Part shown: positions 16,213 through 23,841 of the stretch, piece after piece
Layout: the number at the start of each line of letters is the position of its first letter
How positions within the stretch are numbered: position 1 is the stretch's first letter
DNA from: Pseudonocardia sp. DSM 110487
Lineage (GTDB): Bacteria > Actinomycetota > Actinomycetes > Mycobacteriales > Pseudonocardiaceae
Length of the DNA: 64,000 nucleotides
Assembly: GCF_019468565.1 (NCBI RefSeq)
Contig: NZ_CP080521.1
Coordinates: 6,820,001 to 6,884,000, forward strand
Direction of reading: 5' to 3'
The notes under the pieces: generated by a model
Told to the model about the DNA's origin: nothing
The model's input: the letters and a program-made list of their open reading frames with translations, nothing else
Database searches by the model: none
Made by a program: the position numbers and the translations under genes

Positions 16213-16610
16213 AGCCGCGCCGGGGGAGCCGCCGCGATACGAGGCCCCGCCACGCCCTGCTCGCGGCGGTGCGCGACGAGCGCCACGCGGCAGACGGAGC
16301 GCTGAGCCACGTCTCGGCCGCGGTGCTGCACGGGCTCTCCACGTGGGGGCTGCCGCTCGACCGCATCCACCGCACCCGCGATCGCCGCACCGGCGGACGA
16401 GTCGGCAACGGCGTGCACCTGCACGCCGCACCGCTCACGCCCGACGAGGTGGACGAGGTCGACGGACTGCTCGTCACCTCCGTGGCCCGCACGGTCGTCG
16501 ACCTCGCCCGCACGGCGGGTTTCGACGCCGCGGTCGCGGTGGCCGACAGCGCTCTGCACAAGCGCCGCGGCTTTGCCGCCTCCCCTGCCGGCGCACGCTG
16601 GCGCCGCTGA
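16213..16610 (+). pseudogene. fragment of a DUF559/AbiEi-antitoxin-like protein
   Basis: About 125 residues of open frame read like the middle of the actinobacterial family whose members carry an AbiEi-type antitoxin domain followed by a DUF559 (Vsr-like) nuclease domain: GALSHVSAAVLHGLSTWGLP, then VHLHAAPLTPDEVDEVDGL and VTSVARTVVDLARTAGFD. The N-terminal wing helix and the whole nuclease-like C-terminus are missing, and no start codon or ribosome site lies at the left edge other than inside the palindrome. The fragment runs exactly from one palindromic repeat to the next. It is most simply a decayed remnant. Confidence 0.65.
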
Positions 16611-16683
16611 ACCTCACACACGGACATCTGACCTCACACACCAACTGCTGTCGGTGTGCCAGCACAGAAGTCGGTGTGCGAGC
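16611..16683. repeat. degraded palindrome, right flank of DUF559 fragment
   Basis: An imperfect inverted repeat related to 16141-16212. The right part, TCGGTGTGCCAGCACAGAAG followed by TCGGTGTGCGAGC, is the better conserved half. It starts one base after the fragment's stop codon and ends 29 bases before the thyX stop. Confidence 0.6.
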
Positions 16684-16712
16684 GCCGAAGTCGACGCAGA
16701 ACCCGCCCTGGC

Positions 16713-17465
16713 TTATCCCTCCGTGACGAACGGGCTCGACGCGATCTCGGTGGCGTCGTCCAGCGTGCCGATCTCGAAGTCGTCGAACACGTTGGGCACC
16801 TCGCGCTGCAGCTGGCGCAGGCACTCGATCGCGAGGGCGCGGATCTCGACGTCGGCGTGCTCGGTGGCTCGCATGGCGATGAAGTGGCGCCACGCCCGGT
16901 AGTTGCCGGTGACCACGATGCGGGTCTCGGTGGCATTGGGCAGGATCGCGCGCGCCGCCTGCCGCGCCTGCTTGCGCCGCAGCGTGGCGTCGGGGACGTC
17001 GGCGAACCTCTTCTGCAGGCCCTCGAGCAGCGCCTCGTATGCCTTGACCGACGCGGCAGCGGCCTCGGTGAACAGCTCGTGCAGCTCCGGGTCGTCTGCG
17101 ATGACGCCGGGCTCCACCATCGCGGCGTCCCGCTCGGGCACGTAGCGCTGCGAGAGCTGGCTGTAGGAGAAGTGGCGGTGGCGGATGAGCTCGTGGGTGA
17201 GCGAGCGGGACAGGCCCGTGAGGTAGAAGCTCACCGTGCCGTGCTCGAGCACCGACAGGTGCCCGACCTCGAGGATGTGGCGCAGGTAGCCGGCGTTGGT
17301 GGCGGTGGCCGGGTTCGGCTTGGACCACGACTGGTAGCAGGCCCGGCCGGCGAACTCGGCGAGCGCCTGGCCGCCGTCGGCGTCGGTGGTCCACGGCACG
17401 CCCTCCGGGGCGATGAACTCGGTCTTGGCGACGAGCTGGACGCCCAGCGGCACGGTCTGCGGCAT
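16713..17465 (-). CDS. thyX: FAD-dependent thymidylate synthase
   Basis: ATG 17465 gives 250 residues, the normal ThyX length. The diagnostic ThyX motif RHRHFSYSQLSQRY is intact, preceded by GHLSVLEHGTVSFYLTGLSR and followed by LPNATETRIVVTGNYRAW. ThyX makes dTMP from dUMP with methylenetetrahydrofolate and FAD. In actinobacteria thyX often lies near dapA/dapB and rnj, as here. Its start faces the operator array of the RHH gene at 17503-17565, so its transcription might also be affected by that array. Confidence 0.95.
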   Translation of the reverse strand: MPQTVPLGVQLVAKTEFIAPEGVPWTTDADGGQALAEFAGRACYQSWSKPNPATATNAGYLRHILEVGHLSVLEHGTVSFYLTGLSRSLTHELIRHRHFSYSQLSQRYVPERDAAMVEPGVIADDPELHELFTEAAAASVKAYEALLEGLQKRFADVPDATLRRKQARQAARAILPNATETRIVVTGNYRAWRHFIAMRATEHADVEIRALAIECLRQLQREVPNVFDDFEIGTLDDATEIASSPFVTEG

Positions 17466-17502
17466 GCCGGGAAGCGTAGCCACGGGATCCCCGGAACCGC
17501 CG

Positions 17503-17567
17503 TGACGCCAGATGACGTCAGCGATCCGCTTGACTGACGTCACCCATGACGCCATGATGGCGTCATG
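17503..17567. promoter_or_regulatory. array of TGACGYCA sites (putative RHH operator)
   Basis: Five copies of an 8-base motif lie in 63 bases: TGACGCCA 17503-17510, TGACGTCA 17513-17520, TGACGTCA 17535-17542, TGACGCCA 17547-17554 and its inverse TGGCGTCA 17558-17565. The last two form a palindrome with 10-base arms (17545-17554 and 17558-17567) centred on TGA. The array covers the promoter and reaches the start codon of the ribbon-helix-helix gene. Autoregulation by that protein is the natural inference. Confidence 0.65.
17530..17558 (+). promoter_or_regulatory. leaderless promoter of the RHH-DUF4097 operon
   Basis: TTGACT (17530-17535) and CATGAT (17553-17558) have a 17-base spacer. A start seven bases on falls on the A of ATG 17565, and there is no Shine-Dalgarno sequence before that ATG. 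A leaderless transcript fits both facts. Confidence 0.55.
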
Positions 17568-18104
17568 GACCTGAGTCAGTACGTGCAGCAGCTGCGCGAG
17601 GACCTCGCGTCCGCGGCCGCTGCAGGCGACGAGCAGACGCAGCGCACCAGCGCCCTGCTCGGTGCCGCCATCGAGCCCGCGGCGCGGCTCGCGATCATGA
17701 ACGCCCTTTCCGACCTGGCGGCCGAGGTCACCGCCGCGCTCGGGGACCGCGTGGTCGAGGTCCGCCTCGACGGCCGCGACATCCGCGTCGCGGTGAGCCG
17801 TGACGAGGCCGCCGAACCCGAACCCGGGCCCGGCCCGACCCCGCCCTTCGGCGGCTTCGGGGGAGGCTTCGGGGGCGACTTCAAGGGCCAGGACGCCGGG
17901 GACATCAGCCGCATCACGCTGCGGCTCGTCGAGCAGATCAAGAATCAGGCCGAGCAGGCCGCCGCCGCGCAAGGCGTGTCCCTCAACTCGTGGGTCGCAC
18001 AGGCCGTGCAGGGCGCCCTCGCGGGCCACCGCAAGCCCGGCCGCCACGGCGACTGGACGCGCGACCGCGGCGGCAAGCGTCTGCACGGCTGGGTGGAGGG
18101 GTGA
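17565..18104 (+). CDS. ribbon-helix-helix (HicB-antitoxin-like) DNA-binding protein
   Basis: The 179-residue protein has three parts: an alpha-helical N-terminal domain (1-80, LSQYVQQLREDLASAAAA...), a glycine/proline linker with FGGFGGGFGG (about 83-108), and a C-terminal ribbon-helix-helix segment RITLRLVEQIKNQAEQAAAA then GVSLNSWVAQAVQGAL. RHH proteins bind DNA as dimers on short repeated boxes. Relatives are annotated as HicB family antitoxins, but no HicA-type toxin is next to it. Its own start codon is covered by repeated TGACGYCA sites. It overlaps the DUF4097 gene by GTGA, so the two are one unit. Confidence 0.85.
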   Translation: MDLSQYVQQLREDLASAAAAGDEQTQRTSALLGAAIEPAARLAIMNALSDLAAEVTAALGDRVVEVRLDGRDIRVAVSRDEAAEPEPGPGPTPPFGGFGGGFGGDFKGQDAGDISRITLRLVEQIKNQAEQAAAAQGVSLNSWVAQAVQGALAGHRKPGRHGDWTRDRGGKRLHGWVEG

Positions 18105-19087
18105 GTGACGTGAGCGAGTCCGACATCAACTTCGACAAGGACGACGTCGACAAGAACGACTTTCCCGACGAGCCCGGTCCCGGCCTCGTCCGCCAGCAGA
18201 GCTGGCCCGTCACCGGCCCGGCCGAGCTGGAGCTGTCCACCGACGTCGGCCGCGTTCGCGTCCACCTCGAGGACCTCCCGGAGGACGGCGGCGAGCTGCG
18301 GGTCGAGGTCCGCCACGACCCGTCGGCGACCAACGCGTGGACGCAGGGCCTCTCCGGCCTGATCAACTGGCTGGGCACCGCCACCGGAGGCGGACTGGGT
18401 GGCGACCCGGAGCAGCTCGCGATCGACGCCGTGTCGGCAGCCGAGATCAGCTGGTCCGACAGCGGGCGGCGACTCGTAGTGCGTTCGACCCAGGAGCTCC
18501 CGCTGCGGGTGGTGCCGCTCGCGATCACCGTGTGGGCACCCACGCGCTCCCGGCTGGCCGTGCGGGTCGGCTCGGGCGACGTGCGGGCCAGCGGCCGTGC
18601 CGGGTGGGCCGGCGTGCGCGCCGGCTCCGGCAACGCCACCCTCGACGGCGTCGACGGCGATGCCGACGTCACCACCGGTTCCGGCGCGATCGACCTCGGC
18701 CCCGTCACCGGGCGGGCGCGGCTGCGCACCGGTTCCGGCGCGATCAGGGTGGCCGGCACCGGGGGGCCCACCGAGATCAAGACCGGCAGCGGCGACATCG
18801 TGCTCGGCGAGGTGAACGGCGACGTGCGGGTCCGCACCGGGTCCGGTGACGTCACCGTCTCCGACGCGCGCAGCGGCGGCGTTCAGTTCACCACCGGCTC
18901 CGGCGCGGTCCGCATCGGCGTGCACCCCGGTGTGAGCGCCGAGCTCGACCTGGTGTCCGGCTCCGGCACCGCGCGCAGCGAGCTGGAGGTCGCCACGGTG
19001 GCACCGGAGAAGGCGGCCGCCGTGCACGTGCGGGGGCGCACCGGCAGCGGCGACGTGCTCGTGGCCCGCGCGGCCGTCCCGGCCTGA
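18101..19087 (+). CDS. DUF4097 family beta-strand repeat protein
   Basis: About 328 residues from GTG 18101 (overlapping the previous stop); GTG 18110, nine bases after GGAGGG, is equally plausible. After an acidic N-terminus the protein consists of successive rungs with the sequence T/V-G-S-G-D/A: VGSGDVRASG, AGSGNATLDG, TGSGAIDLGP, TGSGAIRVAG, TGSGDIVLGE, TGSGDVTVSD, TGSGAVRIG, SGSGTARSE, TGSGDVLVA. This is the DUF4097 right-handed beta-helix pattern. No signal peptide or membrane segment is seen, so it is probably cytosolic and may assemble into polymers. Function is unknown. Confidence 0.85.
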   Translation: MSDVSESDINFDKDDVDKNDFPDEPGPGLVRQQSWPVTGPAELELSTDVGRVRVHLEDLPEDGGELRVEVRHDPSATNAWTQGLSGLINWLGTATGGGLGGDPEQLAIDAVSAAEISWSDSGRRLVVRSTQELPLRVVPLAITVWAPTRSRLAVRVGSGDVRASGRAGWAGVRAGSGNATLDGVDGDADVTTGSGAIDLGPVTGRARLRTGSGAIRVAGTGGPTEIKTGSGDIVLGEVNGDVRVRTGSGDVTVSDARSGGVQFTTGSGAVRIGVHPGVSAELDLVSGSGTARSELEVATVAPEKAAAVHVRGRTGSGDVLVARAAVPA

Positions 19088-19103
19088 CCGACGGCCAGGG
19101 GGA

Positions 19104-19125
19104 GCCCGGGTTGGGGGGCCCGGGC
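19104..19125. terminator. hairpin after DUF4097 gene (first of three)
   Basis: GCCCGGG (19104-19110) pairs with CCCGGGC (19119-19125). It lies 17 bases past the DUF4097 stop codon and precedes two longer hairpins in the same gap. Confidence 0.4.
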
Positions 19126-19130
19126 GGCCG

Positions 19131-19168
19131 GCGGCACCCTCGTCGATGGGGAGCGACGAGGGTGCCGC
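19131..19168. terminator. perfect 15-bp hairpin between convergent genes
   Basis: GCGGCACCCTCGTCG (19131-19145) and its complement (19154-19168) enclose an 8-base loop. Located between the convergent DUF4097 and MFS genes, it can terminate either transcript. Confidence 0.6.
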
Positions 19169-19169
19169 T

Positions 19170-19229
19170 CCGGTGGTCGAGTAGGGCCGGCGCCCCAGCG
19201 CCGGCGGGCCGGCGCTACTCGACCACCGG
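19170..19229. terminator. 22-bp hairpin containing the MFS stop codon
   Basis: Arms of 22 bases with a single mismatch (19170-19191 and 19208-19229); the shared core is CCGGTGGTCGAGTAG. The right arm encodes the last residues and stop codon of the MFS gene. Confidence 0.6.
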
Positions 19230-20645
19230 GAGCCTCGGGTCGGGCAGGCGGCGGCTGAGCAGCACGATGCCCACCGTCAGCATGGCGTGCAGCCCGACCA
19301 CCACGACGAACCCGTCCCGCGGCCCGACGGCGTCGGAGAGCTCGGCGTAGAGGCCACCCAGTGTGGCCACCCCGAGCGCGAGGAACGTCTGCTGCGCGGT
19401 CGTGAAGACACCGCTGCCGGCGCCGGCTCGATCGGCGGGCACCCGGGAGAGCGTCAACCCGATCACGGTCGTCATCGCCATGCCCTGGCCCACGCCGCAG
19501 ATGAACATGCCGGGGGCGATGTCGAGCGCGGTCAGGTCCGGCCAGCCTCCCGACACGGTGCCGAGCACGACGAGCAGGCCGACGAGCTGCAGCGCGAACC
19601 CGGCGACCACCACCGAGCGGCCGTACCGCGCCACCAGGCGCGCGTTCAGCATCGACGCCCCGAAGAAGCCCACCGCGAGCGGCGCGAGCGCGAACCCGGC
19701 GTCGAGCGGGCTCATCCGCAGCCCGTCCTGCAGCAGCAGCGCGCAGATGAACATGAACCCGCCGAACCCGACGAAGAACGGGATGGCGACGCCGAGACCG
19801 CGGCGCATACTGGGCAGCCGGAGCACGCTCGGCGGCAGCAGCGGGACCCGGCCCGCCCGCTCCACCCCGCGCTCGACCGCCGCGAGCCAGAGCCCCAGCA
19901 CCGGCACCGCCGCGAGCAGCGCGATCGACCACGCGGGCCACCCCAGCGCACGGCCCTCGGTCAGCGGAACCAGCAGCGCGAGCAGCGTGGCCCCCAGCAG
20001 GACCGTGCCTCGGCCGTCGACGCCGAGCGGGTTGGCCGACCGGCTCTCCGGCACGGAGCGCCCGGCCAGCACCAGCGTCACGATCCCGATCGGCACGTTG
20101 ACCAGGAAGATCGTCCGCCAGCCGAGCCCGGCGACGTCCGCGGCGACGAGCGCTCCGCCCAGCACCTGCCCGATCACCATCGAGATGCCGGAGTTCGCCC
20201 CGTAGTACCCCACGGCACGCGCCCGCTCGTCGCCGCTGGTCAGCGCCTGGATCGAGGCGAGCACCTGCGGCATCGCGATCGCGGCGGCGGCGCCCTGCGC
20301 GATGCGGGCGAGCACAAGAGTCGTCGCGTCGGGTGCGATGCCGCACACGAGCGAGGTCACGGTGAAGGCGGACAGCCCGATCCGGAACATCCGCCTGCGC
20401 CCGAAGGAGTCGCCGAGCCGGCCGCCGAGCACGAGCAGCACCGCGAAGGCGATGCCGTACCCCGCGACGACCATCTCGAGGGTCGCACTCGAGGCTTGAA
20501 GGTCGGCGTCGATCGTGGGGAGGGCGACGTTGACGATGAAGAAGTCGATGACGTTGAGCGCGGCGCCCAGTAGGAGCGTGAGCAGTCCGGCGGAGGTCAA
20601 CCCGGGACGTGTCGCTGGAGTGGATTGCACTGTCACTATCACCAC
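19215..20645 (-). CDS. MFS efflux transporter, DHA2 (EmrB/QacA) type
   Basis: About 476 residues with the 14-segment drug:H+ antiporter pattern: NVIDFFIVNVALPTI in segment 1, LGGRLGDSFGRRR as motif A after segment 2, and GGALVAADVAGLGWRTIFLVN at the motif C/segment 5 region. Such pumps export drugs or metabolites. Several GTG codons (20645, 20642, 20636, 20630) could start the protein. It is divergent from an XRE-type regulator, the usual arrangement for a regulated pump. Confidence 0.9.
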   Translation of the reverse strand: MVIVTVQSTPATRPGLTSAGLLTLLLGAALNVIDFFIVNVALPTIDADLQASSATLEMVVAGYGIAFAVLLVLGGRLGDSFGRRRMFRIGLSAFTVTSLVCGIAPDATTLVLARIAQGAAAAIAMPQVLASIQALTSGDERARAVGYYGANSGISMVIGQVLGGALVAADVAGLGWRTIFLVNVPIGIVTLVLAGRSVPESRSANPLGVDGRGTVLLGATLLALLVPLTEGRALGWPAWSIALLAAVPVLGLWLAAVERGVERAGRVPLLPPSVLRLPSMRRGLGVAIPFFVGFGGFMFICALLLQDGLRMSPLDAGFALAPLAVGFFGASMLNARLVARYGRSVVVAGFALQLVGLLVVLGTVSGGWPDLTALDIAPGMFICGVGQGMAMTTVIGLTLSRVPADRAGAGSGVFTTAQQTFLALGVATLGGLYAELSDAVGPRDGFVVVVGLHAMLTVGIVLLSRRLPDPRLPVVE

Positions 20646-20680
20646 GCTCCGCGCGGCCGGAGAGTGGTACCAGAGCGTGG
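20642..20680. promoter_or_regulatory. possible operator in the MFS/regulator divergent gap
   Basis: CCACGCTC (20642-20649) and GAGCGTGG (20673-20680) form an inverted repeat around the palindrome TGGTACCA (20665-20672). It overlaps the first MFS codons if GTG 20645 is used. Positional inference. Confidence 0.35.
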
Positions 20681-20738
20681 CTATTCAGGTATCAGCACTA
20701 CCCGGTAACAGGATCGGAAGCGTGGCAGTGTGGTTGGC

Positions 20739-21611
20739 ATGAGCACCGTGCTCGAACCGGTTGCCGTCGGTCTGTCCGACGAGGTCGCCACGCTGCCGGG
20801 CGCGATCCGCAGGCGCGAGCTGGCCGCGTTCCTCCGCAGCCGCCGCGAGCGGCTCACGCCCCACCAGGTGGGGCTGCCGATCACCGGGCGCCGCCGGACA
20901 CCCGGCCTGCGTCGCGAGGAGGTGGCACAGCTCGCCGGGGTGGGTGTCACCTGGTACACGTGGCTGGAGCAGGGCCGCGACATCCGCCCGTCGGAGCAGG
21001 TGCTCGGTGCGGTGGCCCGCACCCTGGAGCTCGACCCGTACGAGTCGGCGCACCTGTTCACGCTCGCGGGGCTCCCGGCGCGGCCGTCGCAGAGGGACTG
21101 CAACGCCGTGCCGCCGGGCGCCGCCGCGTTGCTCGACAAGATCGACCCGTGGCCCGCGCTGGTGGCGAACGCCCGCACCGACATCCTCGCCTACAACCGG
21201 GGCTACAACTGGCTCTTCGGCGACGTCGACGAGCTCCCGTTCGAGGATCGCAACACCACGCTGCAGTGCTTCGTGGGCAGCTGGCCGCAGCGGATGCCCG
21301 ACTGGTCCACGCACAAGGCGCGGTCGGTGGCACAGTTGCGGGCCGCGATGGCCGACCACATGTCGGACCCGAGCTGGAAAGCCCTGATCAAGCGGCTGCG
21401 CAAGGAGTCGGCCGAGTTCGACGTCCTGTGGAACCAGCACGACGTGACGGCACCGCGCAACCTGACCAAGCGGTTCCTGCACCCCGACGCCGGACTCCTG
21501 CAGTTCCACACGACCTACCTCTGGCTCACCCCCAGCGCCGAGATCCGGTTCGCCAGCTACACGCCCGCCGACGCCGAGACCGCTGACAAGCTCGCCGCGC
21601 TCCGCCTCTGA
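20739..21611 (+). CDS. XRE/MmyB-type helix-turn-helix transcriptional regulator
   Basis: ATG 20739 gives 290 residues. The N-terminal half has the xenobiotic-response HTH seen in this family, with RRTPGLRREEVAQLAGVGVT and WYTWLEQGRDIRPSEQVL. The C-terminal half contains the MmyB ligand-binding (PAS-like) domain: ALVANARTDILAYNRGYNWL and later HPDAGLLQFHTTYLWL. These regulators often control an adjacent efflux pump or oxidoreductase; here the divergent MFS gene is the obvious target. The 3' end overlaps the convergent winged-helix gene by 55 bases. Confidence 0.9.
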   Translation: MSTVLEPVAVGLSDEVATLPGAIRRRELAAFLRSRRERLTPHQVGLPITGRRRTPGLRREEVAQLAGVGVTWYTWLEQGRDIRPSEQVLGAVARTLELDPYESAHLFTLAGLPARPSQRDCNAVPPGAAALLDKIDPWPALVANARTDILAYNRGYNWLFGDVDELPFEDRNTTLQCFVGSWPQRMPDWSTHKARSVAQLRAAMADHMSDPSWKALIKRLRKESAEFDVLWNQHDVTAPRNLTKRFLHPDAGLLQFHTTYLWLTPSAEIRFASYTPADAETADKLAALRL

Positions 21612-22840
21612 CGCTGGATCTGACGCAGCGGGACTGCGAGATCGCCCCGCTCCCCCACCTCGACCCCGTCGAGACCGAGCCATTCCGCCATGACCTGCAG
21701 CTCCGCCGCCAGCTCCGCGGTGACGCGCGGGATGTCGGCCCCCTGCTCGGCGAACGCACCCGGCACCCGCAGGACGCCCGCCGCGCGGTCGGCCTTGAGG
21801 TCGACACGTGCCACGAGCTCGCCGTCGAGCAGGAACGGGAACACGTAGTAGCCGTACTGCCGCTTCGGCTCCGGCACGTAGATCTCGATGCGGTAGTGGA
21901 ACCCGAAGATCCGCTCGGCGCGCGCCCGCTCCCAGACCACCGGGTCGAACGGGCAGAGCAGGGCACGGCCGGTGATCCGGCGCGGCACGCGGGCGGCCGG
22001 CAGCCGGTATGCGGGCCGGTCCCAGCCGCGCACCTGCACCTGCGCCAGCTCGCCCGAATCCACCAGCTCGGCGACCGCCGCCTGGCTGCGTGCCGGGGCG
22101 AGGCGGTAGTAGTCGCGCAGCTCCGGCTCGGTGGCCACGCCGAGCGCCGACGCGGACCCCAGCACGAGCGTGCGGGCCGCCTCCTCGGCGCTGGGCCGCG
22201 GCGCGGCCAGTACGGCTGGGGGGAGCACACGCTCGGGCAGGTCGTAGAGCCGCTCGAAGTGGCGGCGGGTGCCCGTGGTGAGCACGCCGGTGCCGAAGAG
22301 GTACTCGCAGATGCGCTTGACGTCCGACCGCTCCCACCACGACGCCCCCGACGGCCGCGGCCGGGTGGGGGCCTCGAGCGCCTTCTCCAGTGCCCCCGCC
22401 CCGATGGGGCCCTGCTCCTTGACGACGGCGAGCACGTCGTCGACCAGGCCGGGGTGGCGGTCGACGATCGACTCGTAGGAGCGCCACCAGCGGTCGCGGA
22501 AGGCGCCGGACCACAGCAGCGGCCACTCCTCAACCGGCACCAGGCTCGCCTCGTGGGCCCACGCCTCGACCAGCAGCCGCGGCTTGCGCGCCGAGTGGGC
22601 CCACGCGGCGTCGTCGACGAGAGTGCGGTCGTAGGGCCCGAGCCGGCTGAACACCGGCATGTAGTGGGCGCGGACCGCGACGTTGACCGAGTCGAGCTGC
22701 AGCAGCCGGACCCGGCCGAGCACGCGCGCGAGGTGGCGGCGGGTGGGCGAGCCGGACGGCCGCGGGTCGGCGAACCCCTGGGCGGCCAGCGCGGCCCGGC
22801 GGGCGGCAGCGGGACCGATCGTCTCGACGGTGGGCGTCAC
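21557..22840 (-). CDS. winged helix DNA-binding domain protein (YcaQ/DUF1006 family)
   Basis: From GTG 22840 the protein has 427 residues. The family pattern is evident: an N-terminal LARVLGRVRLLQLDSVNVAVRAH, then FSRLGPYDR, and a C-terminal LLCPFDPVVWERARAERIFGF followed by YRIEIYVPEPKRQYGYYV. Relatives of YcaQ and the Streptomyces homologues are DNA glycosylases that unhook interstrand crosslinks and other alkyl lesions; the QL-S and PFDP-type regions belong to that core. The start overlaps the EamA stop by GTGA. DNA repair or self-protection is a reasonable expectation but not shown here. Confidence 0.85.
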   Translation of the reverse strand: MTPTVETIGPAAARRAALAAQGFADPRPSGSPTRRHLARVLGRVRLLQLDSVNVAVRAHYMPVFSRLGPYDRTLVDDAAWAHSARKPRLLVEAWAHEASLVPVEEWPLLWSGAFRDRWWRSYESIVDRHPGLVDDVLAVVKEQGPIGAGALEKALEAPTRPRPSGASWWERSDVKRICEYLFGTGVLTTGTRRHFERLYDLPERVLPPAVLAAPRPSAEEAARTLVLGSASALGVATEPELRDYYRLAPARSQAAVAELVDSGELAQVQVRGWDRPAYRLPAARVPRRITGRALLCPFDPVVWERARAERIFGFHYRIEIYVPEPKRQYGYYVFPFLLDGELVARVDLKADRAAGVLRVPGAFAEQGADIPRVTAELAAELQVMAEWLGLDGVEVGERGDLAVPLRQIQRQRRSAASLSAVSASAGV

Positions 22841-23787
22841 GTGGTGGATGTTGCCAGCTCCCCCTGACGTTTTCGGGGCCGCTCCGCCGCGATGACCACA
22901 ACCACGGCGAGCAGCACCACGGCGCCGCCTGCCAGCTGCGCCAGTGAGAACCGCTCGCCGGCGACCAGCACGCCGAGGAGAACCGCGATCACGGGGTTCG
23001 CGTACGCGTAGGTCGCCACGGTGGAGACCGGCAGCGCAGCCAGCGCGTAGGCGTAGGCGCTGAACGCGGCCAGCGACACCACCACGGCCATGTACGCCCA
23101 CGCCCACCACGCGGTCGGCCCGACGGCACCGAGGTCCGGCCGGTCGCCCACGAGGACGCTGCCGGCCATCAGGATCGCCCCTCCCACCAGCATCTGGCCC
23201 GCGGCCAGCGCGAACGGGTTGGCCGGCGCGGGCATCCGGGTGGTGGCGAACGTGCCCGACGCCCAGCCGACCGCGGCCAGCAGCACCAGCCACGGCCCCC
23301 ACCACGCGCTGCCGAACACGCCTCCCGACCCGGACGACGGTCCGGCGAGCAGCAGCAGGGCGAGGCCCGCTACGCCCAGCCCCACCCCGCCGACGGTGGC
23401 GCGCCGCGGCCGGTCCCCCGTGAGCGCCCGCAGCACGACGATCCACATCGGCACGGACGCGATCAGCAGCGCGGCGAGCCCGGACGCCACGTACTGCTGC
23501 GCGATGGTGACGAGCCCGTTCCCCCACGCCGGCAGCAGCAGCCCGGCCAGCAGGGTGGTGCCGAGCTGCGGCCACGACATCCGGAACGCCTTCGGCCCGG
23601 AGAACGCCAGGACCAGTACCCCGAGCAGCGAGCCACCGACGAGGAACCGCACACCGCTCGCGAACAGCGGCGGCAGGTCGGTGATGATGAAGCGGTTGGC
23701 GAGATACGTGGAACCCCAGAGCACGTAGACCACGCCCAACGCGGCCCACGCGAGTGCCGGTCGGCGAGCAGTGGCGTTCACCCCCAC
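22837..23787 (-). CDS. EamA/DMT family transporter
   Basis: About 316 residues with ten hydrophobic segments and two EamA repeats: LGVVYVLWGSTYLANRFII at the start, WGNGLVTIAQQYVASGLAAL closing repeat one, and ANPVIAVLLGVLVAGERFSL near the end of repeat two. It is likely an exporter of amino acids or related metabolites. GTG 23787 was chosen; GTG 23781 is two codons later. It is divergent from the GNAT gene by 54 bases and coupled to the winged-helix gene downstream. Confidence 0.85.
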   Translation of the reverse strand: MGVNATARRPALAWAALGVVYVLWGSTYLANRFIITDLPPLFASGVRFLVGGSLLGVLVLAFSGPKAFRMSWPQLGTTLLAGLLLPAWGNGLVTIAQQYVASGLAALLIASVPMWIVVLRALTGDRPRRATVGGVGLGVAGLALLLLAGPSSGSGGVFGSAWWGPWLVLLAAVGWASGTFATTRMPAPANPFALAAGQMLVGGAILMAGSVLVGDRPDLGAVGPTAWWAWAYMAVVVSLAAFSAYAYALAALPVSTVATYAYANPVIAVLLGVLVAGERFSLAQLAGGAVVLLAVVVVIAAERPRKRQGELATSTT

Positions 23788-23841
23788 AACGTTGCCATAG
23801 CGAATGAACGCCTGTCGCGTGGATTGGGCTTGGATGGGGCC

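Noticed and set aside
16185..16610. A functional AbiEi-type antitoxin gene
   Set aside because: The start lies inside a palindrome, the N-terminal winged helix and C-terminal domain are missing, and no toxin partner is present.
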